Source of the DNA: Cyathus striatus
Taxonomy: Eukaryota; Basidiomycota; Agaricomycetes; Agaricales; Nidulariaceae
Length of the DNA stretch: 64,000 nucleotides
Reading direction: 5' to 3'
NCBI GenBank assembly: GCA_025738555.1
Contig: JAOVFP010000001.1
Location: forward strand, 5,518,001 to 5,582,000
In this document: positions 21,960 through 35,181 of the stretch, piece after piece
Numbering within the stretch: the first letter of the stretch is position 1
Layout: every line of letters begins with the position of its first letter
Translations under genes and position numbers: made by a program
Notes under the pieces: generated by a model
The model's input: the letters and a program-made list of their open reading frames with translations, nothing else
The model's database searches: none
What the model was told of the DNA's origin: nothing

Positions 21960-23765
21960 TATAACCGGGAACCTGTAAAAAATGAAATCATGATCATTTT
22001 ATCCATCCTCGGTCGCTCGGTCTTGAAGCATTCCGTGGCTGCTGACTGGGATTTACTGCCCAGTCCCCTCGCGCCTACTATAGACGATCGGCATGGGTTG
22101 ATCTAAAACCCATGTACCGTTGAGCCCAGTACATGGGGACCACTCCACTACGAGGGACCACGAATCAGTGGCTCGCCTGCCCCCGCCTGTGCTCCGAATA
22201 CCACATTCAGGCGAGATATATTTAGATCCATTTGTTCGACATCTGAGGTGCGATGCGTGAGCAATAGGTCGTAAAGAAACGATGACGAAGGCTTACTATT
22301 TCTCCATTTTCTTCCCCCTCTATTTTTCATTTCCTCTGGAATTGTAATGTGTTAGCTATATATGAGCGGTATTGGGAAGGATGAAGAAAGACTGACTTTA
22401 TCTCATTTTCTTGAAGCGGTCCGTGGCTGCTGACTGGGATTTTCTGCCCAGTCCCCTCGCGCCTACTATAGACGATCAGCATGGGTTGATCTGAAACCCA
22501 TGTACCGTTGAGCACGGTACATGGGGACCACTCCACTACGAGGGACCACGAATCAGTGGCTCGCCTGCCCCCGCCTGTGTGTGCACTCAGGACATCACAT
22601 TCAGGCGAGATCTATTTAGGTCCATTTGTTCGATATCTGAGGTGCGATGCGTGAGCAATAGGTCGTAAGGAAACTGATGACGAAGGCTTACCATTTCTCC
22701 ATTTTCTTCTTGGGCTCTCAAGGCTTGTCTCTTGAAGACATCTACAGAGATGACAGGGTTAGCCTGGAGCCACAAGACTACTAGAAACTGACATACCACT
22801 TGAGGTATTCTTGAGGTACTAAGGACCTGCATAGGGGACATATGAGCAAGCTGCGACAAGATGAGAGATGTGGGTGCATACCAGGTTGAGATATGGAAGA
22901 AAGAGAGAGAGAGAGGGTGACTCTTTATAGATAATTCGTGCGATGTGTGGCATTGTTGTCTTCTTCCATTTTGGCTCAGACGTTTGGCCTTGTAGGTCCC
23001 AAGTAGGTTCCGTTGTTAACCTCATGTTCGAACAGCAATTCCTAAACGGAATACTCTCTTCAGGAGACGCGGTGCTACCACATGGTCCTCCATCAAGGTG
23101 GGCGATGGTCTCCAATGGTCATCGCGATGTTTCCATAGTAAGTAATGGGGCAATGTGGCGAGGGTGGTCTCCTTCAAGTTTGCAATAAAATCGGGTGTAA
23201 TATAATGTCTAGTACTTACTACAACGGTGAGCAGAGGCTGCAGAGCAGACAGACGCCACCTTTTCAATGAGTCAATGACCAAATGGCCATAACACCGGAC
23301 TCCACCAGCGCATACATTGATTATCAGCAATCAATTAATCATGGACCGTCAAGGACCTACAAGTGATCGAGAAAATGGCAACAACAACACGAGTCGAGGC
23401 AATTGTTGCCCCGACTCATAGTCAGCTATCGTAAAACAAGAGTACGTACAGTGTTATTACAATTGAAGACAAAGCCGTTGTTCATTAATTCGATGAACGA
23501 AAGACTGTCCCCGCGCGGCTGAAGTGTTACGCAGAGTTATTCTCGCCAAGTCACCACTATAATCTATTTGCAACAGTGTTGAGTTCCTTTAATGCTCACT
23601 GATCTCCATGATAGTGGCGATATTGTGGTGATGCGCTCAGCCGACGATCAAGATGAGTCACCTATCCGCCCGATTTGAGCACTGTCCATTTTATCGCGCC
23701 CACGAACTTAACAGAACAAGCAATTTTATTCTTCAGATTTTACCCCTCTCCGGTATCGGATTGGA
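21960..23765 (-). repeat. RX family, subfamily A, minus-strand copy
   Basis: Reverse complement matches 57700-59150: upstream block with TCTCGATCACTTGTAGGTCC, the TGATTA...TAATCA inverted repeat, a TATAAA box (plus 22924-22929), a CT repeat, and the hairpin domain. The hairpin domain is present twice in tandem (22021-22330 and 22411-22730). Homology ends near 21960 inside the 3' domain. Confidence 0.75.
22021..22730 (-). ncRNA. Duplicated hairpin domain of RX-A, possible structured RNA
   Basis: Each ~310-bp unit, at a 390-bp period, can form strong hairpins: GACTGGG/CCCAGTC, CATGGGTT/AACCCATG and GTACCG/CGGTAC. The pairing arms are kept in both units while loops change. No open frame spans the unit. 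Transcription is suggested only by the upstream TATA box and splice signals. Confidence 0.4.
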
Positions 23766-24075
23766 AGGTATTGGGAAGGAATATCTTCTTGGTAATAAGA
23801 TGCTATGGCTCAAAGGATAACTGAATATCTAAAAGGGCCCAGTTCGTCGGCTTTAATATCTTGTGGCGCCGATGAATCGTTAAGATTGTACTGTCGCAAG
23901 TGAACATATCGCAACTGTACTAAGTAGCTGAGTAACATTAGGAGTCTTAGATAAGAATAATACAATATATTTCACATTTGGCAGCAGTTTTCCGAAGACA
24001 AATTGATGAAAGTTGATACAGAGTAGATACAAGTAGAACCTAGTAGAACCTAATAATAATGAATCACTGCAACGT
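23766..24075. other. Spacer downstream of the GH55 gene
   Basis: AT-rich 3' flank; a short direct repeat GTAGAACCTAGTAGAACCTA lies near 24032. Nothing else seen. Confidence 0.4.
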
Positions 24076-27000
24076 TTATGAGGGACTCCATGATGTCACG
24101 GTGGACGCAAAGCCATTGACATTCTTCGACTGATTTATAATTCCGTTGCTGTTGACACTAAGTTGATTTGTGGTCGCAACCGTTGATAAACTGTAGATGT
24201 TAACAGACGACGTAGAGTCGATGTTAGCAATTTGAGCTTGGCAGTTGTTACTTGTCAGGCATGTTTGAACGTAATCCTGAAAAAAAGAGATGGTAATTAG
24301 TATAACAGGAAATGCTTGCCTACAGCTAGCGTAACGTACTTGGAAGAAGCTGTAGAGACCAGCGCCAAAGATTAAGATATTCTGAGAGTTCTTCACCCAG
24401 AGTGCCCATGCAGAGGGATTGCCACTGTATGGTGTAGGATCGTTGAAAGCAGAGTTGATGAGGAATGGTGCAGGTGAGACTGGATTGGGTTGGAAGTAGG
24501 GCTGTAAAGTGGTAATTGTAAGATCTTATGCCAGCTGAAGTCAAATTAAAATGAACGAACAGTTTCCGTTTGGATTAATCCCATGTAGTGGTTCTTTGCG
24601 TTAACCAAGCTATATTGATATAGAACATGGTGCTCAGCTGGAGGCAAACAGCGTCAAGGCACCATAGAGCTTAAATAAACTATAAACTAACCTGCGGTCC
24701 CGATAAGCCAAACAGGCCCTTGAGATTCGGATAATATTCCTCGGCCAGAGTAAGTTGAAATTTGGGATTTACCATCGCCATCAAGATCGTGGTCGGCATT
24801 CCACACCCAGGTACTCTCGAGATATGCCGAGGATGAGGTCGTAAGGTGAATAGCAAGGAACGCTGCGAAACAATTGTTTCCCCCGGCACCAGATGTAGGG
24901 CACTGTGCGGCTTCGAGATTCGTCCCAGCAGCTAAAAAAAGTTAGCATTAGGAATTCTATGTTCTAAAGACGGATTTATGTTACTAACCTCCAGCAAGCC
25001 TGAAAGGAAAGGAATCAGCCAGATGTATAGTAAAATTATGATGTTATTGAATACCTAACGTGAGAGCTGAACATCGCAGTACCGCCCTGTTGACCCGAAA
25101 GCTCCTGCACGTTCCATTCCAAAACGATCGCACCAGCGGCTGATGGAAAACGCTAAGCACCGAAGTCCGCATAATATACTTGAAGACACCCACCAGGGCC
25201 GACCGTAGTGAAAAGCATGTCGCTAATCTCCATGATACCCTGCGAGCCAGCATCTCCAACACGAACAACGACCTGAGGATTGTTGAAATCCTGGAAAGCT
25301 GATCCTTTACCCGCTATCACGGTCCATGCCTCACCGACAATTTGCGTTCCAGCGGGAATAGTGATCGTAGACGTTACGATATATGTTCCAGCGTCGAAGT
25401 AGATAATTTTGCAACCAGAAAACTAAATGGAAGCACAAAGAGACACCGAAGTCAGTACGTCTTCTGGTTTGGAAGTGGAGATATTACCTTAGCGAAGATG
25501 TTCTTTAGAGCCGCCGTATCGTCGGTCTTTCCATCACCCTTGGCTCCTTGGTCTCGTACACTGACAAACTGGCTCACAGCGTAGTTTTCGTACTGGGGTT
25601 GCGCGCGGTGGAATATTTGACCAGCACTGTTCAGCAAGCTCGAAGCCTTGTTCGGGGCCGGAATAGACCCTTGAGTGAATACGCCATTTGAATTAGTGCC
25701 TTTGTACACGTTTCCTTGTCCCCATGAACTGATTGTTGTGGTTCCTCCTGCCAGGACGGTAGCACCTCCAACGACTCCCACTGCAACGGGGACGTTGTTG
25801 AGCTTGATGTTGTTCAGAACCAAAGAGCCTCCAAGTTTTCCATTGCTAGCAGTCGATGTGCGGAGGAAGATGGGCGTATTGGTGGCAGTTCCATCAATAA
25901 TTGCGAGTGCACCAGTAGTCTGTGAGTCCTGAGTTAAACCACCTGTTGCAACGTCAAAGCCAACCTAAACGAACGTTATCAGTGAATGTCATGTCTAACG
26001 AGTTGCTCGATGCCTTACTTGACAGTTGTTGAAAGCTACACTCTGGTACGTCCAACCCCAATTCCAGAGACTGTAGACTCCAGTTTGAGCATTGTTGATG
26101 GTGATATTCTTCACGGTAAACCTGTTTCCATAATTAGACGAAATAACGTTATCTCTGATGACGAAGACTCACTGTTGATTTCCGCCCCAGATACCAAATT
26201 TGCCTCCGTTGAATACCATGTCGCCCATATATCCGCCGCTACCGTTCTCCATCCAAATACCTTGATGGGCAGTATTTGCAGCGGTGGACATTTGGAACAC
26301 AATATTTAGAAGTTGGGTCGCTTGCGAGACTTGCCAGTGGATACCAGTACCTTGGGAATTCGTGGCTGGCACCCTAGTAACATCGATTACAAAATTTCTA
26401 ACCACGCGGAAGCTACGTTTATATGTGTAAGATAAGAATAGACCATGGGTATGACATGACTCACAAATTGTTCTGGTTGACCCAGTATTGTGCACCGCCG
26501 CCACCAGGAATGTAAGGGTCGGCGTCTGATAGGCGTTAATTAGTTGCCACCGTAGCAGATTAGATAAATGAGGGCACCAATGACTGCCATGCCAGCAAAG
26601 CTCGCTGCAGCAAGGAGAGTGGGGGGTTTTCTGGCATCTCCGATAAGCTGTGTATAGTAAAAGGGAATGATTGGTGTCGTGATAAGATAGGTTCTATATT
26701 AAAGCTGTTAGGATCTCTCCAAGTTTCAGTAATCTATATAGCTACGTACCCTTGCGGAAAGAAAACGACGGCGGGAGATACACTGGAATAAGTGAATAAG
26801 TACGGCGAGTGTTGAAGGGAGAGACCTTGACATACGTTGACGAATCGCAGCCTAGACCGCAGCGGTTTTGGGAGCTGATCGCAGCACTAGAAGCGCATGT
26901 TAGCCTCAGTGATGCCATGGGTATGAAAGAAATGCGTACTTGATAGCTGCAGTGTCATCGTGTACACCGTCACCAACGGCTCCGAAGTCCTTTCGGTACC

Positions 27001-27245
27001 ATTAGTCTGTGCTTTAGAAATAAGCCTTCAAGTGCGTACCTTCACGTTCCGGAAGACCTTATAGTTGGTGGGATCGGGATTGAACGCAGCGATGCCTTGA
27101 TGCTTGATGTTCTGCATCCAGAACGGATCATTGGGACCAGCGGTACCGGCACCAAGGGAGTGCTGCATGTCGATCCGAGTCCGGCAACAGAGGCTCCAAA
27201 GCTGAGGAGGGTGCTCAGTAAGACAAAGAAGCTTATCGAGAGCAT
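24076..27245 (-). CDS. GH55 exo-beta-1,3-glucanase, possibly frameshifted
   Basis: Exons on the minus strand: 27040-27245, 26940-26989, 26836-26886, 26750-26782, 26578-26693, 26465-26525, 26173-26412, 26019-26121, 25488-25964, 25194-25422, 25055-25139, 24989-24999, 24692-24931, 24561-24637, 24340-24501, 24076-24276. They sum to 2342 nt, one short of 781 codons. The protein starts with a signal peptide (MLSISFFVLLSTLLSFGASV). It carries the two pectate-lyase-like beta-helix starts of GH55, DFGAVGDGVHDDTAAIN and DQGAKGDGKTDDTAALK, and the family TAAEHH segment. GH55 enzymes release glucose from beta-1,3-glucan outside the cell. A missing base near 27145 puts signal peptide and mature protein in different frames (STPL then GAGTAGPNDPFWM). 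Everything downstream is open, so a sequencing error or a recent allele is possible. An internal ATG (MQHSLGAG) would give a form without a signal peptide. Confidence 0.88.
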
Positions 27246-27284
27246 GGTAGAGTGGTGTGGTGGCTTCGTTCGTGGGATGCCTGG

Positions 27285-27292
27285 ATTATATA
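27285..27292 (-). promoter_or_regulatory. TATA box of the GH55 gene
   Basis: TATATAAT on the minus strand, about 40 bases before the ATG at 27245. Confidence 0.5.
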
Positions 27293-27299
27293 CGAGACG

Positions 27300-30200
27300 A
27301 CATCCCAAATAAGGCTGCTAGCCCATCAGAGCCGGGTGTCTCAAGGCCCATACAAAAGTGTGTTGCCACATGAAAGGTGCAGAAATGGTGTTCTGCTGTC
27401 CTGAATACGATTAAGCACTTACCTCTGAGAATAGAAAATGCAATTAAGCGGGGAATTGCAACCATCAGATGCTCAAATCTCCGGATTGTGTACAAAAGAA
27501 CAGATGCAAACAGAACTCACTGGATTCGAGTCAGATGTTTCCATCGGGTATGTAGTGTGCAGACCTACTACGTGGTCAGAGCAAGAGAATGGCGAGGTGA
27601 GCAGCCCTTTACGGAAAACTGTTCCGAAGGAGAAGGCGTGGAGTGGAAACTTGAAGGAGGGGTTATTTTAATCGACAATCGCCTGACGTCGCTCGCGTGC
27701 CAAACGCGTGACCACAAAGCCAGCCATTCTATTCGGGTTCATGTTGAGCAGATATCCGTTTCATCCGTGAATATTGGCCTCCATCGGTGGTAGTTAAAGT
27801 TAACAATCATTTTTTCGTAACTTTGTAGAGATTATTCAAAAAGGATTCAAACTTACATAGATGTCAGGTTGCCTAGAAAAGTCACTCAAGTGAACTAAAG
27901 TTGGCATCTCCGAGTCCTAGTAGTCGACTGGGTGAACGCGGAACTCAAGTTTCTGGTTCTTACCATGTTCACTGAGGCCACGCGACAACTAAAACTAGTG
28001 TTCTCTGCTCATGAACGATCTTTCATGATGAAAGGATATGGTAGGTAGGGAGTCAGGTGGCCTGTGATGCAAATACTTCCCACCACATTCGACGACGAGA
28101 CATGGACAAGACCTAAACAAATGCATCATGTGCCTCTGGGAATACGGTCCTGTAAATCCTTCGAAGTGTACACGAGGTTACGAAGAAAAGATGTTTATCA
28201 TAAGAATCTATGCATACCTCTTTCTATCTTTTTTCTAACAAGTAATCAGTTAGGTGGTGCAATTAGACTATCGGATTGTGCAAAACGGTTCACTTCACAC
28301 GTAAGACCGAAGGATACTTGGATACCAAAAAGACACGTCCTTGTGGAAAACCGCGCCGTATAAGGTGGAATAATGCTTATTTGGGTTCCAAGCAAGGTGG
28401 AACAGACCGATGGTCTAAACATAGTAGTGAATATATCAAAGAAGATACAAGGTGGTTGCGATTTCCGCGTGATCCGCCAACCTGCGGTCGTGCGTACATC
28501 GAATCAGCAACTCTCGTCCTTCTCGGTGTCCGGAGAAATAACTTCGTACCGTACTTCAAAAGCATGTGTAACCAGAAAAAAATGCGTACCAGGTGATTAG
28601 TTGTCTATACAGATGCGTGTATGGTTGCACTGTGTAGACCATGAAGGTCATGTTGTTGGGAATGAATGAAGAACATGGGACGCATATGATCCGAGTTAAG
28701 AATCACCGAGTTCACGGTAGGAAGATATTTTCAGCTGAGTGGGGCGGCGCATGTTCGGGATTAATTCTAAAAGCCAAGCTCAACCATGAACATCGAAACT
28801 TTCCATTGCAGCGGAAAAAACTGGAAGAAAACTTAGTTAGGAACATGACGAAGACGAAGAGTTCTAATGGATGCTTGCGGTAAATTTTTAAATCTTGCAT
28901 TCATTTTAATTACAGGCAGAAAGTGATCATAACTTTGAATTCGTAGAACTCGACGCCCATAATTACGATCGATCGAAAATGTTTGTGTTTTATGTTCCTT
29001 GGAGTATGGCTCAGTCTCAAGGCGAGAACAACTTTCCTGCGTCTGGAATGGAATATCGGCTTGAATATGGATGCCGGTATTGTTTTTGCTGAAGATGTGA
29101 AATAAGACGACAAGGTGATGCAAATGGAAGCTTCAAATGATACCAATCGCTGTTCATACCTCTGGATAGTTTTGTAGGGAAGATCTTTCACATGGACATG
29201 TTTTTGCATCTTCAAAATTTCTACAACAACTGGAACAAAGTTCCAAAGTTCTCCAAAGCTCAGAAGCCAAGAGGGGACCTGGGGTAATATCAAAATGGAC
29301 GTCATCTCCACATTGCACAAGAAAACATGGGGTCAATTGGGATGGTGCCAGACTAGCAGTGGGTTTTGGTTCTCCTAAGACTCCGCGGCCCAATGCAATG
29401 GAGACACATGTGATCGATGACATTCTCGACGAAAATAGGCGTTTTAATGTTTAGAAAGTATGAGTTTTCCGGGTATTTTTGGAAAGAAAGGAGATATGTG
29501 GACACATCTCCGAGGTCGCATGCGAGGCTTGAATGTAAAACTGAATGTCGGTATCAGTAGAAGAGAAGAAACATAATGTATAGGAAGATTTACCTGTCGT
29601 CTTCACTGGGATTTCAATGGTGGCACTTACATAGATCTAATTCGACAGTCTCTAGGAAGGTAAGGCTTGTGCACAGTTCGCCTCCATCTTGCACGAGTAC
29701 GAACGAGAGGCCGTATGGCGTGAAACAGGTTACCAGAAAGGGAGTGCGGTGAAAGGTTAAAGCTGTGGGTAGGGCCTGGGGATACGCTGACTAGGTCTAG
29801 CCAGCGACCATGTCATAACTGGTGATATTAGCACCAGAACTCATATATAAGAAATTATTCATCTCCGTGAGGTCCATGAAATTTGTACGGCATAGTTTGT
29901 AACTTTGAAGCGCATAAGATTTGGATATTTGGAGTTAGTAAAATTAGACCGCTGTCAAGCCGTTGATACAATTTGTTACATTTACATACCTGAATAAGTT
30001 GCAAGCAAGCAAGTAGTCTTAACAATCATAATGGTACTTAGACAATGGGAGAAAGAACAATGATGTCAAATTTTGGTGTGTTCATTGTCCCACTCGACGA
30101 GCAGAATGCTTACATAAACATTTTCAACCTTGTTCACGCGAGTTCAGCCCTGCAGCTGCTAGCGCTTAACCACTTCATGAGCCCCCCGCTGGCGACAGCG

Positions 30201-30302
30201 ACAGCGACGACGAGTCCAACCGTCGGCCGTACCACAACACTACTCTCGCTATCATCTACCGCTCGTTGCTACACCATCGATCTACCTGGAGCTTGATCAA
30301 CT
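27300..30302. other. Large intergenic region without a supported gene
   Basis: Open frames here are short and show no recognised motif. One stretch, minus 29423-29157, could be an exon: it starts with ATG, runs 89 codons and ends at a GTATGA donor, but no convincing second exon was found. Confidence 0.35.
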
Positions 30303-33300
30303 ATGCCAGTCTCTGACTCAGAGGGGTCGGTTGTCGACCTATCATCCGCGGAAACCCACTTCGAACCACAAGACGGAGACACAGATACGTTATGGGAGGT
30401 CATCGAAATCACAGCAGAGAAGGGGAATATGTTCAAGGTCAAATGGGCGGGCATCGACCCCCAGACGAACAAGCCTTGGGGTCAGAGCTGGGTCCCCAAA
30501 CACGACGTTACCGATGATCTCGTGTTAACTTGGAAAAGGAAGAAGAAAAACGCAAAACCGAAGAAGGGGAAAGCTTGTATGTGCATCATTAGCGCTTATT
30601 TTCACAGCTTATCATGTTTACATTGGAGTCTACAGCTGTTGCCAGTACTAAGCGCGATTCCACGGCATCCAAGAAATCCATCGCGTCTCGTGGATCATTG
30701 GCGTCGGAGGGCTCAAAGCAATCAGGATCTACCGTTACGGTTACAGCTCGTCCAGTCTCGAGAGCAAAGAAGAGACCTATTTCAGATCCTGTACCCAGGC
30801 CGAAGAAGCGCACTCTGCAAGACACTATCTCAAATGGACATCGTATGTCTATGGATACAACATCCACCGCACCACCGCGAAAAAAGCGGAAGGTTATGGC
30901 TCAAAATTCAGACGAGGAGGGTGAACAGACGCAGACTGAAGACGACGAGGAGTCCTACCCTGTTCAGAAGAACAATTCGAAGGCCATAAGGCAGGAAGAA
31001 GATGAAGAGGAGCAGGAAGAGGAGCAGTGGCCGGCGGAAGTGGAAGTGGAAACGGTGGATTTGAATATACCTCCAACTAAACCCCGGGCATCAAAACAGT
31101 TGAGCGCAGTAAATCTACAGAAGGGGAAAGGAAGGTCAAGGTCAAAGTCAAAGGCAACATCGAGAGCCTCAACTTCCAGCCACGTCCACCGCTACTCAGA
31201 TCATCCTCCACCTCCCACTACTCTCTCAAAGTCGCTTGGGAGAAAACGAGCACCAGAATCCGATTCAGAAGACTCCGATCTACCTCCCCCACCTCCAAAG
31301 GTAACGAAACGCAGCTCAAACGGAGCCTCCTCCGAAGCCCCTTCCAAGGGACGTAGCTCAGTCAAGGACGCAGGGACGAAGTCCAATACCAAGTCTATTC
31401 CATCCCGAAGCTCACCTTTACGGATGACCAAACCTTTACGGATGACCAACGACTCACGCCGCTCGTCAGCAAACCACAAACACGCCGTTTCGCCATCGCG
31501 GGACGTAGGATCAGGATCAGAAGAGAACGCAGACAAGGACGATGACGATGACGATGACGGGGCCCCCACCGTGCGTTACTCACCAGTTCTATCCACATGG
31601 GCACTAAATCGACTGGCATTATTCGACGCTGAAATTGAACAGATTGTCCGTGACGAATCACCCCCGCGTTCAGTTATAGATATGGACACAGACGAAGACG
31701 ACGAGCGTCCCACCCATGAACCACAGAAGGATAAGGTGCCCCTTTTCCTCCCCGGGTCAAGGGAACCATCTATAGTTCCTGTGCTCTCACTTCCTACGAA
31801 CGGAACTCGCTCGCCGCCGCGTACTGTCTCATTGCGTGGCGGTGATTACGTTATTGACCGATCGTATGAATTAGAGGTCATACCAGAGACTGAATCATCC
31901 TTATTCAATTCGCAATCTCAAGAGAAAGAGCGCGCAGTACCTGTATCACCCAGTAGAAGTCCAGTCAAGTCACGTATGAAGCCTCGCCTGATAGGATCGT
32001 CGAGCGGGTCCAACTTGTTGATAATGGATGATTACCAGTATGGGAGTGTCGCCTCCGACAAGTCAACGCACGGAGACGGATCTCCTGGCCCCGTTGAGAA
32101 GACAAAGTCTAAGAAGCCTCTGAAGCCGATACCGGTCATATCTCCCTCGAAGTTCACCCCCCATCTCTCATCTTCACTCGCCGTCGAACCAAACTCCACT
32201 ATCGAAACCCCTCCGGAGCTGCCTAGCTCAATTGAGACCATTGAGTCATTCGACTCCCCCGATAAGAACCACCGCCTGAGGGAAATGGAAAGCAGGCTAG
32301 AAGATGCAGAGGAGGCACACGAGAGTGTGTTGCGTCGTGGAGCAGAGCTGGCTGAAATCGCTCTGGAGCGCCAGAGGAATGAGCGGGGGCAGGAGAGTGT
32401 TAGGGTGTCTTTGGACGAGGTGTCCAAGAGGCGGAAGGGAAGGTCGACGGGGACATTGAAGATTTTCCCTACTCTTGTTCTGGAAGATGGAGCTATGGAG
32501 CGGGACGAGGGGAAGCAAGTATCAGATCACGAGGAGGAAGATGACAAGCACGACGATCAACACAGGTCAAGCTCTCCCAAGATTGATGCAAATGTCGTGC
32601 AAGAGCTGGAAGATGCATTCGTCGATTTGAACGGTGGAATGAATATCGACGTGGACAATCACGACGAAAGCATGTGCACGCAGGAAGTACCCATGCAGGA
32701 CAAGGGCGAATCTGAGGTGGATGATACGACGCAGGATGAAGACTGTGAAGAAGCGGACACCGGCATCGAGAATGAGAGCATGTACATGCGGGAGGTGCTT
32801 TTAGAGCGGGGGTTACTTAGAGAGGAGGAGGAGGAAAACACGCAGGATATAATGCAGGATCTGAATTTGCAGCGACGGCAAGAGGAGATGGATGCAGAGA
32901 ATGCGAACCTGACGCTACCGGAGTCGCAGGTGCCTCAGGCTACGCCTACATCAGGGTATATGGGCGACAACAGCAGGCGTGCAGATGACGTGTCAAAGCA
33001 GGATGTAACCCAGGTTCGTACTATGTTTTGTTATGCTTTACAATACTGACGCTCATATGTAGTCATCACTGCCTTCGCAATATGCCCTACCGGCCTCGTC
33101 TCCCCCTCCATCAGAATCCGCGCCGAATATCCAGTCTCCACAGCGTGTCCGATCTCTTTCACCCGCTGGTTCTCAAGCTAGTCAGACGTTACAGTCTCAA
33201 ACACCACCTACCATCGCATCATTCGAAGTCGCAGAACCCACGTCGGTTGCTACGTATAACGCCAAGCTGGCTATAGAGGAGCACAAAAACAAGCTCCTTG

Positions 33301-34217
33301 CGATGGAGCGAGACGTTTTTAAGAAAACATTGGATCAAATGCACCTAGCACGTTCTACGGCTGAGGAGGAGATGGAGATGCAGCTTGATGCTTCTCGTAA
33401 TTTGCTAAATTCCGAGAGGGCCAAACATGAAGCTGAGCTTATAACTCTCAACAATGTCATTGAAGAAGCCAACAGGGATCGGATGTATGCCGAGAACGAT
33501 TGCAAGAGTATTCGCGATGCATATAATCGGGCTGACAGCTTCGCAATGTCGTTGCGGAAGGAGAACGCAGAGCTCGAGGAGAGGTCCGCCGTCGCAGAGA
33601 ATCAGGCAAAAGTTGGGGTTGCGGCTATCCGGAAGACATTCGAAATGCGGGTGAAGCAACTTGAGGACGACGCCCGAATGTGGAAGAAGACGGCGAATTT
33701 CCTTATGGAGAAGGATATGCGGACGAACGATGAGATACGTCGTCGGGCAGCAGAGCATCCTCAGTTGGAGTTGCAAGTGAAGGAGCTGGAAGAGAGGCTT
33801 GAAGGTGCGGTCAACAATATACATGGTCTGGCTAAGCAGATCTCGGAGAGAGAGGTCAAGATCACGCACATCGAGGCTGAGCGCGACAAGTGGAAGCAGG
33901 AGGCGGAGAACTTCTACGAGGAGCTGGAAGACTTGAAGTCAAAGGTACGGAAGTTTGAATGGAGCCCTGATGAACCAATGATATATATCTGTGAATGCGA
34001 GACGGAGGATTTCAAGCCTTGCGGAGCTCTGCTATTTACCAAAGAGGTACGTTACTCTACATGGCTAGCTCAGCTATTTCTGACTCGTTGTTTGTACCAG
34101 GAACATGTACAACATATGCGTGATGCGGGACACTTCTCTGTGGACGCATCAGGTCCGCATTTGGAACAACAGGATACGTGCACTCGTGGCGACGGGGCCC
34201 TCGAGCCACTTCATTAG
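30303..34217 (+). CDS. Chromodomain protein with coiled coil and C-terminal zinc-finger-like end
   Basis: Exons 30303-30576, 30636-33013, 33063-34046 and 34101-34217 give 1250 residues. Residues about 31-79 (WEVIEITAEKGNMFKVKWAG, then QSWVPKHDV) are a chromodomain, a module that usually binds methylated histone tails. Residues about 90-950 are low-complexity, Ser- and acid-rich, with a classical nuclear signal PPRKKRKV and an Asp run DKDDDDDDDG. A long coiled coil follows (about 965-1180, including ELQVKELEERLEGAVNN). The end has C-x7-C-x12-H-x5-H (CETEDFKPC ... HVQHMRDAGH), an oddly spaced C2H2-like finger. The acceptor for intron 1 was chosen to keep frame. A nuclear chromatin role is inferred; no orthologue name is claimed. 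Confidence 0.75.
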
Positions 34218-34930
34218 CTGAGCCTAGCGAGACACTAACCATGGTAACCAGTTTTCCTTTTGTTTAAAATTTTGGTGTATCAAAAGTTTTGTATTATTTT
34301 TGTGGTTTACAAGTTTCAAATGCCATTAGTGGGTTGTAGGGCATACCGTCTTATTCCGGGGGCCATGCCCGGGTAGTTGTCGTTGCTGACGTTCGGGAAG
34401 GATATCCACGAGCTTCAACGTCAAGACGATGAGTCACATATCCAACCAGGGAATTTCGATGAAGTCTTAACGTGCTGTGTTATTAACTCGTCTCGGTTTC
34501 TAGTGGTTGACATCTTCAATAAAACTGATGGTCGGTATTTATAAATGAAACAATGCGCAGGAGATCTTGGTAAGTCCAACTGCCGATATCAGGCTCTCTT
34601 CCGCTGACGACTTTCGCCTGACAGTATGATAATGATTGTGGTATGCTATTTCTGGGTTGGCATAGTTGGATGGATTGTTGAGATCAGATGTCAACGATTC
34701 AAAGCCACCAACCATAGGTTCCGAAGCTCTATGTCTGTGGTGACCAGGCCTTTCGCTATTCTAGAGTATGTTTGGTAGTTGTGCAACGACACACAGTAGT
34801 AAAAGCCTGTGCATCTTAATTGATGGGACTGTACGTTCAATGTTCAAAGTAAGTTGTCGTGGTCATTATTCATTGCATCACTAGATAGGTCTATGATTAG
34901 CCACAAGTGACAATGTTACGCTATTCAACG
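34218..34930. other. Intergenic
   Basis: No gene or repeat recognised between the chromodomain gene and the promoter of the repeat-precursor gene. Confidence 0.4.
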
Positions 34931-34938
34931 TATAAAGG
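34931..34938 (+). promoter_or_regulatory. TATA box of the repeat-precursor gene
   Basis: TATAAAGG about 250 bp upstream of ATG 35182. The spacing implies a 5' UTR of roughly 220 bases; a 5' UTR intron is possible. Confidence 0.4.
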
Positions 34939-35181
34939 CTGAACGTACGTACCTCTATCCCCCAGCAGTGCCTGGTGCATTTCTCCTATCCGTTCATCTT
35001 TATCAGCTGGTATTATCCGTCCCCCTCTTACTTCATACGATTACTGATAGACGTTCGTTCTTTCATAGACATAGGGCCGGTCCCTTCGCAATCCACTTAA
35101 AACTTTGTACGTCTACTCCCATTCTCAAATGCACCGCCTAACCATGCCTTCCATTAGATATATCAATCTATCTCAAACAAC

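Noticed and set aside
29154..29423. 89-codon minus-strand exon-like frame ending at a GTATGA donor
   Set aside because: No second exon, motif or codon evidence supports a gene.
31201..32427. Long minus-strand frames opposite the chromodomain gene
   Set aside because: Ser-rich shadows of the acidic, low-complexity coding strand.
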